A DNA stretch of 64,000 nucleotides, taken from positions 124,001-188,000 of the forward strand of contig JBOEGY010000009.1 in NCBI GenBank assembly GCA_050633665.1, given 5' to 3'. The notes under the pieces are model-generated. The model did no database searches and was not told the DNA's origin. It worked only from the letters and a program-made list of their open reading frames with translations. A program made the translations under genes and the position numbers. Shown here one piece after another: positions 9,206-17,999 of the stretch (the stretch's first letter is position 1; each line of letters starts with the position of its first letter). This DNA is from JAUIAI01 sp050633665 (GTDB lineage: Bacteria; Pseudomonadota; Gammaproteobacteria; Burkholderiales; Burkholderiaceae_E).

Positions 9206-9994
9206 TTACCGGTCGTTGAGCATTTTGAACAAACCACCCACGACCGACCCCTCACCCTTGGAACTTCCGCCGTGATCTGAGGCCGCACCAATCACACGAT
9301 TGGCCATTCGTGAAAACGGCAAACTCTGCAAATAGACGGTACCCGTACCGCGCAAGGTTGCCAGGAACAAACCTTCGCCGCCAAACACCATAGACTTCAA
9401 ACTGCCGGTTCGCTCAATATCGTAGTCAATACCCGGTGAAAATGCAGCAATACAACCGGTATCCACTCGCAGCGTTTCGCCTTTCAGCTCACGTTTGATG
9501 ACGGTTCCGCCGACGTGCACGAATGCTTTGCCGTCGCCACGTAGCCGTTGAAGAATAAATCCCTCTCCACCGAAAAAACCGGCACCCAGTTTGCGCTGGA
9601 AAGAGATCTCGACCGAGGTGCCCAGTGCGGCGCAAAGAAACGCGTCTTTCTGACAGATCAGTTCTTCGCCCATCAACGCCATATCGATCGGAATAATCTT
9701 GCCCGGATACGGCGCCGCAAACGCAACCCGCTTCTTACCGCTGCCATTATTGGTGAAATGGGTCATGAAAATGGATTCGCCGGTCAGCGCCCGTTTACCC
9801 ACTTGCAACAGAGAGTCGAGCACTCCGCCTGCCGGGCGGGAACCATCACCCATCTTGGCCTCGAAGCTGATGCCATCTTCCATGTAATTCATGGCGCCGG
9901 CCTCGGCAATCACGGTTTCATTTGGGTCTAATTCGACCTCGACGATCTGCATGTCGTCGCCAAAGATTTCATAATCCACTTCATGGCATCGCAT
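9206..9994 (-). CDS. TIGR00266 / AIM24 family protein
   Basis: A 262-residue protein of the AIM24 (formerly DUF124) family, a trimeric double-stranded beta-helix fold whose bacterial function is not established. Recognisable blocks are ELDPNETVIAEAGAMNYME near the start, GEGFILQRLRGDGKAFVHVGG in the middle and DTGCIAAF near residue 180. The start is ATG 9994 (MRCHEVDYEIFG), which has AGGGGG about 6 bases upstream; an earlier in-frame ATG has no similarity behind it. It converges with the MipA gene with only 6 bases between stops. Confidence 0.88.
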   Translation of the reverse strand: MRCHEVDYEIFGDDMQIVEVELDPNETVIAEAGAMNYMEDGISFEAKMGDGSRPAGGVLDSLLQVGKRALTGESIFMTHFTNNGSGKKRVAFAAPYPGKIIPIDMALMGEELICQKDAFLCAALGTSVEISFQRKLGAGFFGGEGFILQRLRGDGKAFVHVGGTVIKRELKGETLRVDTGCIAAFSPGIDYDIERTGSLKSMVFGGEGLFLATLRGTGTVYLQSLPFSRMANRVIGAASDHGGSSKGEGSVVGGLFKMLNDR

Positions 9995-10132
9995 GATTAG
10001 CCCCCTGAATGAGTGTTCGGTTAGATAAGGGGGTAGTGTCGGGAAATTCGCAATAAACGGCAAGCCCCCAATAGGAGTTAACCTGTCACAGACAAACACT
10101 TAGACCAACCTGAACTGGACAGGGCGTGAACC

Positions 10133-11113
10133 ATGCTGCTTAAATCGCTGGGATATCTTGGCGCATACACTCCGGACCTGGACGCATGGCGCCGTTTCGG
10201 GGCGGATTTTCTGGGAATGCAGGTTGCCGAGCAAGACAACCGCGGTCTCTCGTTTCGTATGGACGGACAAGCGCAACGACTACAAATCCAAAATGAAGAC
10301 GCCGGCAACCCGCACTTTATCGGCTGGGAGGTCAGCGATGCACAAGCACTTGATCAGATTGCCGCACGAATTGAAGCCGCCGGCATCGGCGTCACCCTCG
10401 AGTCTTCAACGCTGGCCGAGCAGCGTCTGGTCAAGGCCCTGATTTCATGCGCTGACCCGGCCGGCAACCGCCTGGAGATTTATTACGGCGCCGCGCAGGC
10501 AAACGAATTATTTGTGCCCGGACGAGCCATCGCCGGATTCAGAACCGGATCACAAGGCCTCGGGCATATCGTGCTGACGGTCCGGAACCTCGATCAGGTC
10601 TTACCGTTTTACCGAGATGTTCTGGGATTCGGCGTCAGCGATTATGTGTTGAACCCGTACAAGGGCTATTTTTTGCATCTGAACAGTCGACACCATAGCC
10701 TGGCGCTGATCGAGGCGACGACCAATGCGATTCATCACTTCATGATCGAACTGATCGCATTTGATGATCTGGGCCATGGCTACGACATCATTCTGCAAAC
10801 CCCCGACAGGATCGGCCAGACGCTGGGGCGGCACACCAATGACTACATGACCTCTTTCTACACCCGAAGTCCGTCAGGATTCATGGTTGAAACCGGCTGG
10901 GGCGGTCGTCAGATTGACCCGCAGAACTGGGAGACGGTTGAATTGACTGAAGGTCCGAGCATCTGGGGCCATGAACGACTCTGGCTTGCACCGCAGGCTC
11001 GGGCCAGCGCGCAAGCCGTCACGCTGAGCAACGGCACAAACGGATTGCGCCAACCGGTTCAGGTATTACCCGGTCACTATCAGGCGATGACAACTGATAC
11101 GGGCAAGTCATAG
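10133..11113 (+). CDS. Extradiol ring-cleavage dioxygenase-like protein (VOC superfamily, type I)
   Basis: A 326-residue protein with two vicinal-oxygen-chelate modules, the layout of 2,3-dihydroxybiphenyl 1,2-dioxygenase (BphC) and HsaC. The three Fe(II) ligands appear present: His145 in GLGHIVLTV, His202 in HHFMIEL and Glu253 in GFMVETGWGG. The block HTNDYMTSFYTRSPSGFMVE nearly fits the extradiol dioxygenase signature. It would cleave a catechol-type ring next to the hydroxyls using O2. No hydroxylase, hydrolase or ferredoxin of a ring-degradation pathway adjoins it, so the substrate is unknown and it may act on a non-classical catechol. Confidence 0.87.
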   Translation: MLLKSLGYLGAYTPDLDAWRRFGADFLGMQVAEQDNRGLSFRMDGQAQRLQIQNEDAGNPHFIGWEVSDAQALDQIAARIEAAGIGVTLESSTLAEQRLVKALISCADPAGNRLEIYYGAAQANELFVPGRAIAGFRTGSQGLGHIVLTVRNLDQVLPFYRDVLGFGVSDYVLNPYKGYFLHLNSRHHSLALIEATTNAIHHFMIELIAFDDLGHGYDIILQTPDRIGQTLGRHTNDYMTSFYTRSPSGFMVETGWGGRQIDPQNWETVELTEGPSIWGHERLWLAPQARASAQAVTLSNGTNGLRQPVQVLPGHYQAMTTDTGKS

Positions 11114-11193
11114 CACGCGTCGAGTGCTGGCGGTTGCACATTTAGTGGTTTACCAGATAATGGGGTCGACGCCTGAAAGAGAAGGACTTATCC

Positions 11194-12486
11194 GTGACCC
11201 GATTCCGATTCTTTAACCCAGGGCACTTTCACGCTGCCCTGGTCTTGCGAGAGTCCTCGCCGCGTATAGATAATTCAATCGTGGTCTACTGCGACCCCGG
11301 GCCGGAATTGGAGGCGTTCATTAATCTGGTGAACTCATTCAACATGCGTGATCACGACCCGACTCATTGGCAGATTGAAGTCAGGCCCGGCGATCTGAAT
11401 ACCCTGGTTGATGACCCCGAGGCCGATGTCGTGGTTCTCGCCGGACGCAACCACAAGAAGCTTGAGACAATAAGTCCCCTGGTAAATGCAGGCAAACATG
11501 TTTTTGCCGACAAACCGTGGCTTACGAACTCTGACCAGACGGGCTTGCTCGAAGCGGCTCTTGACGGCCCGGGGTTTGTGATGGACATCATGACTATTCG
11601 CCACGAAATTCTTTCCCGGCTGTGCCATGAGATCGTCCACTCCGATGACGTCTTTGGCGGTTTCGCTGACTCATCGGTGGAGCGGCCTGCGATTGCTCTT
11701 GAGTCGATTCACCATCTGTATAAGCTGGTTGGTGGAAAACCGTTGCGGCGACCTGCCTGGTACTTCGACTGCGCACAACAAGGTGACGGTATCGTTGATA
11801 TTCAGTCTCACATGATTGAACAGGCAATGTGGTTCGTTGTCGATGACGCGGCAGTATCACCAACAGATGTACAGCTGTTTTCAGCTCACCGCTGGCCGAC
11901 GCCTGTCGATAAAGATTTGTTCTCCCAGATTACCGGTAGCGCCGAATACCCGTTTTCAATTGCCGGAGACGTCGATCCAGACGGCGTTCTTCAATATCCG
12001 TGTAATGGCGAAATCATCTGGTCGCTGAACGGCGTCGTGATTCAACAGCGCGCCCAATGGCGCGACCGGGAGCCCGAAGGGGCCGGCGATATGCACCGGC
12101 TGATCTTACACGGCAAGGCTGGCGACATTCATGTCGAACAGGGACCGCAGACCGACTTTCAAGCCCAGGTCACGCTTAAGCCCGCATTTACCCCTGCACG
12201 CCCGGGTAACCTGGAGGCACTGCTAACGAATGCCCGGGAAGCACTGCCACGCTGGCAGCAACGCTTCCCGGGTCTGAGTCTCAGTTGCGAAAGCGACGGG
12301 TTGCGCTTTCATGCACCAGCCATTCTGGACAGCGGCCATGAAAGCCATTTCCCGTTGGTCCGGGATCGCTTTCTCGACCTCATAGATCAACCAGCTGAAC
12401 ACCCGCCACTCTACTCCCGTATCAAGTCACGGTACGGGTTAATCGCCCAGGCGCGTACGCTGGCTTTGAGCGGAGCAAATCAATGA
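11194..12486 (+). CDS. Gfo/Idh/MocA-type oxidoreductase with oxidoreductase C-terminal domain
   Basis: A 430-residue predicted NAD(P)-dependent oxidoreductase. The N-terminal region is Rossmann-like (FFNPGHFHAALVL in place of the usual GxGxxG), with a family-type ADKPW motif (ADKPWLTN) near residue 107. Helical and sheet substrate-domain segments follow, including ESIHHLYKLVGG and IQSHMIEQAMWFV. The long form fits the putative oxidoreductase C-terminal family, often next to a canonical Gfo/Idh enzyme. Translation starts at GTG 11194 with GAAGGA 8 bases upstream. It overlaps the next gene by an ATGA, which marks an operon. The weak glycine motif makes its cofactor use uncertain. Confidence 0.75.
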   Translation: MTRFRFFNPGHFHAALVLRESSPRIDNSIVVYCDPGPELEAFINLVNSFNMRDHDPTHWQIEVRPGDLNTLVDDPEADVVVLAGRNHKKLETISPLVNAGKHVFADKPWLTNSDQTGLLEAALDGPGFVMDIMTIRHEILSRLCHEIVHSDDVFGGFADSSVERPAIALESIHHLYKLVGGKPLRRPAWYFDCAQQGDGIVDIQSHMIEQAMWFVVDDAAVSPTDVQLFSAHRWPTPVDKDLFSQITGSAEYPFSIAGDVDPDGVLQYPCNGEIIWSLNGVVIQQRAQWRDREPEGAGDMHRLILHGKAGDIHVEQGPQTDFQAQVTLKPAFTPARPGNLEALLTNAREALPRWQQRFPGLSLSCESDGLRFHAPAILDSGHESHFPLVRDRFLDLIDQPAEHPPLYSRIKSRYGLIAQARTLALSGANQ

Positions 12487-13544
12487 GCCTGGGCGTCGGC
12501 ATCATCGGTGCGGGCATGATTGCGCGCATTCATGCCCGGGCAATCAACCGGCTCGATGGCATGCAGTTGGTTGGCGTCATGGATAATGGCCGCGGCAAGT
12601 CACAGGACATTGCACCCGGCACCAATCCAAAAGGTGCCGGCGATCTGAACGTTTTTCTATCGCGCGATGATATTGATCTTGTGAGCATCGCCACGCCCAG
12701 CGGCACCCATGCTGATATTGCAGAATTGGCGGCGGCGCATGGCAAACACGTCATTTGCGAAAAGCCGCTGGATATAACCTCCGGCGCGATGGACCGCATG
12801 ATCAACGCTTGTCGTGATGCTAATGTTCGCCTGGGTGGCATCTTCAATACCCGCTACACCGAAGGGGCGCAATTACTCAAGCGCGCCCGTGAACAAGGTA
12901 GGTTCGGCCGGCTGACATTCGGTCAGGCGTTCTGCCCGTGGTGGCGCGATCAGGCCTATTACGACAGCTCCGGGTGGAAAGGCACCTGGGCCATGGATGG
13001 CGGCGGTGCACTAATGAACCAGGGCATTCACTCGGTAGACTTGCTGCAATGGACGATGGGTTCACCGGTGATTCGAATCAGCGCCAATATCGCCACCCTG
13101 GCCCACAATAACCTTGAGGTCGAAGACACCGCTTCGGCCAGCCTGCAGTTTGCCAATGGTGCACTCGGCATCATTGCCGGCACGACCAGTATCTGGCCCG
13201 GGCACTACCGGACGATTACCCTGGCCGGTACCGACGGAACCGCCGTGTTGGCTGACGGCAATCTTCTGGAATGGCGGTTTCGGGATGAAACCGAACAAGA
13301 TCAGTTAATACGCAAACGACATGGCGGATTACCCGGCGCCGGCGTGGGCGCCTCTGACCCGTCTGCAAGCGTCGACTCGGACGGCCATCTTGCGGCGTTT
13401 AGCGAATTTCTTGACGCCATCAAGGATCGCCGCCAGCCGAGGGTTGATGGTCGCGAAGCCAAAAAATCAGTAGAGATCATTCTGGCCATCTATGAATCGG
13501 CTCGTCTTGGCGGCCAACCGGTTCGCCCCAATCTGAAGTCATGA
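12483..13544 (+). CDS. Gfo/Idh/MocA family oxidoreductase
   Basis: A 353-residue NAD(P)-dependent dehydrogenase, probably of a sugar or cyclitol derivative. It shows the Rossmann glycine motif IIGAGMIARIHARA at the N-terminus, EKPLDI near residue 95 with the catalytic-region Lys, and the C-terminal-domain block GGGALMNQGIHSVDLLQW near residue 175 with the usual His. It is translationally coupled at both ends: ATGA overlaps join it to the upstream oxidoreductase and to the downstream AraC regulator. The substrate cannot be read from the sequence; inositol, glucose-fructose or aminosugar relatives are all possible. Confidence 0.92.
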   Translation: MSLGVGIIGAGMIARIHARAINRLDGMQLVGVMDNGRGKSQDIAPGTNPKGAGDLNVFLSRDDIDLVSIATPSGTHADIAELAAAHGKHVICEKPLDITSGAMDRMINACRDANVRLGGIFNTRYTEGAQLLKRAREQGRFGRLTFGQAFCPWWRDQAYYDSSGWKGTWAMDGGGALMNQGIHSVDLLQWTMGSPVIRISANIATLAHNNLEVEDTASASLQFANGALGIIAGTTSIWPGHYRTITLAGTDGTAVLADGNLLEWRFRDETEQDQLIRKRHGGLPGAGVGASDPSASVDSDGHLAAFSEFLDAIKDRRQPRVDGREAKKSVEIILAIYESARLGGQPVRPNLKS

Positions 13545-14473
13545 CAAAATCCCATGCATCCCGGAAGATCCGAATGCAGCGGGTCCTTTCGCACATCGAA
13601 AACCATCCCGACCAAATATTGGATCTGCGAACATTATCGGGCGTCGCCAATTTTTCAACATTTCATTTCCATCGCCTGTTTGGTCTGCTGATGGGCCAGA
13701 CCATTGGCGACTATGTTCGCCGGCGCAGGCTGGATATTGCGGCTGAGCGATTGGTCGTTGAGCGACAGTTAACGGTGATGCAGGCGGCTCTGGATGTCGG
13801 ATTCAGCTCCCCGGAGGCATTCACCCGAGCGTTCAAAGCCCGCTTCAAGGCCTCACCTCGCGCCTGGAGAATTCAGCATTGGCGCCGCCTTGACGGCCAA
13901 CTTCAGATGACCTTAAAAAAAAGCAAGACCAGTCAGGTCTTGAGCGGCTCGTTCATTGATCATAATCAGCCCTGCAATCACCAGGAGAAACCGCGCATGG
14001 AGATCCAAATCATTGAGCGTCAGCCGGTAACCGTCGCGACCATGCGTCATACCGGTCCGTACGGGGAAAGCATAGAACGCTTCTTTCGAACGGTTTTCTA
14101 TCCCTGGCTCGCCGCAAATCAATTGCTCGGCCGTGACTGTTATGGCATAAGCCACGATGACCCCGGACAGACACCACCGGCCCAGTGCCGGTACGACGCC
14201 TGTGTACAGGTCGATGATGGCTTTGTGTCAAGTGGCAGTGCAGCAACAACGATTATCCCTGGTGGCAAGTATGCGAGTTTGCGTTTTGAAGGACGAGCGG
14301 CTGATATCGGAGAGGCCTGGTCAGGCCTGTTCAGGGATTGGCTGCCAGCCAGCGGCTATCGCCTGGATGCTCGCCCCTGTTTTGAGTATTACCCGCAAGT
14401 CGCTCCGATCGATCGCAAGGTCGGCGATTTTGTTTGCGATATTTGTGTACCGGTTACCGAGGATAACAACTAA
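13541..14473 (+). CDS. AraC-family regulator fused to a GyrI-like effector domain
   Basis: A 310-residue transcription regulator. Residues about 10-110 hold the two helix-turn-helix motifs of the AraC family (LRTLSGVANFSTFHFHRLF, then AALDVGFSSPEAFTRAFKA). Residues 155-308 form a GyrI/SbmC-like small-molecule-binding domain, starting at IQIIERQPVTVATMRHTGPY. This order matches the Rob/YdeE-like group, which binds small lipophilic compounds. It overlaps the upstream oxidoreductase gene by an ATGA and abuts the downstream hydrolase (TAA, then ATG with no gap), so it most likely regulates this operon. The inducer is unknown. Confidence 0.92.
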   Translation: MTKSHASRKIRMQRVLSHIENHPDQILDLRTLSGVANFSTFHFHRLFGLLMGQTIGDYVRRRRLDIAAERLVVERQLTVMQAALDVGFSSPEAFTRAFKARFKASPRAWRIQHWRRLDGQLQMTLKKSKTSQVLSGSFIDHNQPCNHQEKPRMEIQIIERQPVTVATMRHTGPYGESIERFFRTVFYPWLAANQLLGRDCYGISHDDPGQTPPAQCRYDACVQVDDGFVSSGSAATTIIPGGKYASLRFEGRAADIGEAWSGLFRDWLPASGYRLDARPCFEYYPQVAPIDRKVGDFVCDICVPVTEDNN

Positions 14474-15733
14474 ATGAAGTTGAGAATCATCACTCCGATC
14501 TGCGCAGCAATCGTGATCATTCAGCTACAAGCCTGTGGCGGGCTTGGCTACGTTGTCGATGGCGTGCCGCTGCCGGCAAACACAAGCTCAAGGTCAGGCG
14601 ACGAAGCATCTACTCTGGCTGGCACCTGGGTTGGTCGCTGGGGAGGAACGCTCAAACATATTCTGGTGGTCCAGTCAGTTTCCACCGACGGCAACGCCAA
14701 AGTCGTTTATGCAATCGGCGATGAGCCTCGATTCAATATTCAACGAACCTGGTATAACCTGAACGGAACAGTCTCCGGCAATGCCTTACAGATACGCGGC
14801 GACGGGTTCAGCGTTCGTTACCAGCTCACCCGCCACAAAAAGCTGCTGGCCGTTTACCAAAGTGGTCCTGCCATCAGTACTGCGGTGCTTACCCGACATG
14901 AACTCACCGAGATCGTCAAACCGGGCGCAACCCCCAACTGGGATACCGGGCAAAAAACGAGTGTGCAAACAGCTCTGCTCGAGAACGATCAACCAGTCAG
15001 GTTTGAAGTGGTCATTTACAAACCGCCCGGCGATGGCCCGTTCCCGCTGGCCGTCGTCAATCACGGTTCCACCGGGCGCGGAAACAAGCCACGGCGATTC
15101 ACCCGTACCTATTCCGACGCCGCTCTGGCCGAACTACTCAATGAGCGTGGCTGGCTGGTCGCTTTCCCGCAACGCCGTGGCCGTGGCAAATCGGACGGCT
15201 TGTATGACGAAGGCTTTGCGGCTGACCGAACACTCGGCTACACCTGCGAACCCAAGCGTTCACTCGCCGGTGCGGAGCGCGGTCTGGAAGATATCGCCGC
15301 AGTCGTTACAGCGCTACGGCAAAGGACTGATGTCAAGGACGCTCCCGTGTTCATGAGCGGCCAGTCCCGGGGTGGAGCCCTGGCAGTTGCCTATGCCGGA
15401 CGCTACCCTGAACAGGTTGGGCCGGTGATGAATCTGGTTGGTGGATGGCTGGGCGACCTTTGCTCCAGTTCGGCCAGTGTGAACGAAACGCTGTTTGAGA
15501 TGGGAGCGGCGTCTGGAAAGCCGATGCTCTGGATCTACGGTGAACAAGACCCTTTCTATTCGATCGAACACAGCCGTCAGCGTTTCGCCGCTTTTCAGCA
15601 AGCAGGCGGACAAGGGAAATTTATAGCCATCAAAGTACCGGGAGGCAATGGCCACCGGGTGATGCAGGCACCATCGCTATGGTTGAACGAACTTGACGAA
15701 TATCTTAAGAAGGTGACAGACACTGCCAACTAG
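14474..15733 (+). CDS. Lipoprotein alpha/beta hydrolase
   Basis: A 419-residue predicted lipoprotein with a hydrophobic N-terminus and a lipobox-like LQAC, placing the lipidated Cys at residue 21. Residues 45-150 form a beta-rich domain of unknown type. Residues 170-415 form an alpha/beta hydrolase: HGSTGRG is the oxyanion strand, Ser298 sits in the nucleophile elbow GQSRGG, with Asp359 in GEQDPF and His394 in GNGHRV. It may be an esterase or peptidase of the dienelactone-hydrolase/S9-like group working at the membrane. It starts directly after the stop of the AraC gene, so it is probably the last gene of that operon. Confidence 0.8.
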   Translation: MKLRIITPICAAIVIIQLQACGGLGYVVDGVPLPANTSSRSGDEASTLAGTWVGRWGGTLKHILVVQSVSTDGNAKVVYAIGDEPRFNIQRTWYNLNGTVSGNALQIRGDGFSVRYQLTRHKKLLAVYQSGPAISTAVLTRHELTEIVKPGATPNWDTGQKTSVQTALLENDQPVRFEVVIYKPPGDGPFPLAVVNHGSTGRGNKPRRFTRTYSDAALAELLNERGWLVAFPQRRGRGKSDGLYDEGFAADRTLGYTCEPKRSLAGAERGLEDIAAVVTALRQRTDVKDAPVFMSGQSRGGALAVAYAGRYPEQVGPVMNLVGGWLGDLCSSSASVNETLFEMGAASGKPMLWIYGEQDPFYSIEHSRQRFAAFQQAGGQGKFIAIKVPGGNGHRVMQAPSLWLNELDEYLKKVTDTAN

Positions 15734-15851
15734 CGAACGCTTCCTGACGGTTTAGTCTGCTGATTCCGATCACGCCGGCATACGGTGATGCCGGCAAGCC
15801 CACCATGAACATTATGGCTAGAATCGGTTAAAACGAGACGCGTGGATCAAG

Positions 15852-16856
15852 ATGAGCACAACCAAGAACGATAACCGCGGCAGGCTCGAAGCAGCTCTGA
15901 ACCTGCAGCGCAAGGCGGCAATTGCACGAGGCGGCGCATTCGACCATGCCGGCCAGGTTAGTGTCGAGCGCATGGCCGACTTCGACATGAACCGGACGAT
16001 CTTCGGTGGGCTTAACGGTATTGCCCGCAGATTCATGGTCGAGAAACTGGCAAAAGATCCCGTTTGGGACGCCGCAGCCGCAAACGAAATTGAAGCCGCC
16101 TACCTGAGCGGCGAGTCAAACCGACCTGCGCCGCCGATCAATCAGCGACTAATCGACTTCATGATTGACGAGTGCGATTTCAGCATGGAGCATGCCGACG
16201 GCACATTCCTTGAGCACCTGGTGTTCTGCCATGATTACGCGGCCCGGTATTACCCTGAGCACTCCCCGAATGTGGCCTTACTCCATTCGATTCTCGGCAC
16301 CGCCACGAATACTTTCGCGATGGATGCAGCAAAAATTCCGGCGCTAAAAGCATTGCTCACTGCGTTTGAGGCGATGCAGGTCGAAGCGTTTCCGTCAATC
16401 CTGCGCCTGCTTTACAACGGCGAGCTTCTGAAAGATCTCGAACAGAACCTGCAGCGCCTTGGAACCCTCAAGGCGCTGCGCTATTACCGGGTCATCGACA
16501 ACGAACCGCTTACGATCGATGCCGAGAATTTCTGGATCAACCTGAACTTCCACTTGATGCACTTTGTCGACTTTATGCCATGCGCAAACTGGTCGGCGCA
16601 TCGGGCCGACCCGTTACTCCAGATGTTTGAGAAACTGTCGGGCCTGCTGGACCGAGCGGGTAAACGCCAGGCTCAGGTCACCGTGAATTTCCCTACTGAA
16701 AAAGTTGCCCCGGTTGCTGAAACGCCTACATTGTTTGGCCGGGTCACCGGCATGCTACCGGCATCGCTTACGCTAAAACTCGCGCGCAAGTCAATTCAGG
16801 AATACTCGGCTAAAGCCGGACACAATCTGGACTACACGCTGGAATGGCAGAGCTAG
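15852..16856 (+). CDS. Conserved-looking protein of unknown function
   Basis: A 334-residue protein that I do not recognise. It has no signal peptide and no transmembrane segment, and looks soluble and mainly helical. Notable stretches are DFDMNRTIFGGLNGIARRFM, FLEHLVFCHDYAARYYPEHS (several His and acidic residues, a possible metal site) and NFWINLNFHLMHFVDFMPC. The C-terminal 60 residues (after about 275) look like a linker and a basic helix. ATG 15852 has only weak ribosome-site support (GGATCAAG). It faces the four-gene nuclease/peptidase operon and ends 51 bases from it, so it could be functionally related. No function is proposed. Confidence 0.7.
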   Translation: MSTTKNDNRGRLEAALNLQRKAAIARGGAFDHAGQVSVERMADFDMNRTIFGGLNGIARRFMVEKLAKDPVWDAAAANEIEAAYLSGESNRPAPPINQRLIDFMIDECDFSMEHADGTFLEHLVFCHDYAARYYPEHSPNVALLHSILGTATNTFAMDAAKIPALKALLTAFEAMQVEAFPSILRLLYNGELLKDLEQNLQRLGTLKALRYYRVIDNEPLTIDAENFWINLNFHLMHFVDFMPCANWSAHRADPLLQMFEKLSGLLDRAGKRQAQVTVNFPTEKVAPVAETPTLFGRVTGMLPASLTLKLARKSIQEYSAKAGHNLDYTLEWQS

Positions 16857-16907
16857 ATTATCTGTCCAGGCCAGCTCATCGCTTGTCTGATCTGTTGTGC
16901 GTGAGTA

Positions 16908-17999
16908 TCAACCATCAGTTTGCGTCTCTACCTGAAAGTAAATTGGAAAATGATCCGAGCAACCTCTTGCCTGCTCCAGATCGAATGGGATGGGCTTGCC
17001 GCCTCGGTTAACAAGCGGCCAGACGCTCCCGTCTGAGCGGACAACAACTTCTGCGTTCAGGATCGCTTGCGAGTCGGATACCGCGCGAATCGGAGAAGTG
17101 TTTTGCAGCAATCCACTGCCCAACAATATCTGATCATAAAGACGCCACCTGGGACTGCGATAGTAAGAACCGGCGCGACCCACAAATTGCCACCAGGGGT
17201 TAAGTAGCCGCGGTTGCGATGCCGCATAGCTTCGAAAACGTTCCTTCTTGGTACGACCTTTCACGTTCAAGTCGTCACGTACAGCATCTGAATCGTAAGT
17301 CGATCCCAACAATTCGATACTGGGGTTGAAAGGTTCATCATTGAAGTCGCCCATAACGATTACTGGCGAATGGGCTCGCTGCTTCATCTCATACGCATTA
17401 GGTAGGTCCAGAATCTTGCGGTCAGCATCCCACATTTCCTGCAAGCCATATCGAGTCTGGGCAAACACAAGGCGATTGACATAGTGCGCTGATGACACTC
17501 GACGGCTGGCCCCTTCCGAAGACAGCCGTGACGGCCAGTGGTTGACCAACACTGCAAGCATTCCGAGGCGCCCCAGATCCAGATGACACTCCAGTACGTC
17601 TCTCGTAATGAAAGTTCGATCAATGACATGAGACGTCAGCGCCGGAACACTTTTGACAAGATCGCAATCAACCAAGGCACCAATATTGAGTCCATCAAGC
17701 GCAACGCCAGTGCGATCCTTTCCCAGGTGATCGATACTCTCAAGGCGGTTCGAGGCAACGCGGGTAGCAATGGCCCGACACAGATCATTGCTCTCAATCT
17801 CTGCAAATCCAACGAACAGCGGTGGTCCGGCGTGCTCGGCGATCAAGTTGATCGTGGCGGCGATCGTGTCGATCTTTCCCTGGACTGCCTCGTGATTCTT
17901 GGTGGCCGCTTCCTCGTTTTCTGAAAGAGCGTATTCGATCGGACTGCCCGAAGACCCGAATAGCCGCTGTACATTCCAGAAGATAATCGTTCGCTTCAT
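16908..17999 (-). CDS. Endonuclease/exonuclease/phosphatase (EEP) family protein
   Basis: A 363-residue protein with the full EEP (DNase I / exonuclease III-like) active-site set: Asn9 in FWNVQRL, Glu68 in FAEIES, His154 in NHWPSR, Asp218 and Asn220 in GDFNDEP, and Asp349-His350 in SDHFPI. Such enzymes use a divalent metal to hydrolyse phosphodiesters in DNA, RNA, nucleotides or phosphoinositides. There is no signal peptide, so cytoplasmic action is expected. Its ATG lies against the stop of the PLD-like gene (shared base at 17999). It is the last gene of a four-gene operon with a papain-like peptidase. The substrate is unknown. Confidence 0.88.
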   Translation of the reverse strand: MKRTIIFWNVQRLFGSSGSPIEYALSENEEAATKNHEAVQGKIDTIAATINLIAEHAGPPLFVGFAEIESNDLCRAIATRVASNRLESIDHLGKDRTGVALDGLNIGALVDCDLVKSVPALTSHVIDRTFITRDVLECHLDLGRLGMLAVLVNHWPSRLSSEGASRRVSSAHYVNRLVFAQTRYGLQEMWDADRKILDLPNAYEMKQRAHSPVIVMGDFNDEPFNPSIELLGSTYDSDAVRDDLNVKGRTKKERFRSYAASQPRLLNPWWQFVGRAGSYYRSPRWRLYDQILLGSGLLQNTSPIRAVSDSQAILNAEVVVRSDGSVWPLVNRGGKPIPFDLEQARGCSDHFPIYFQVETQTDG

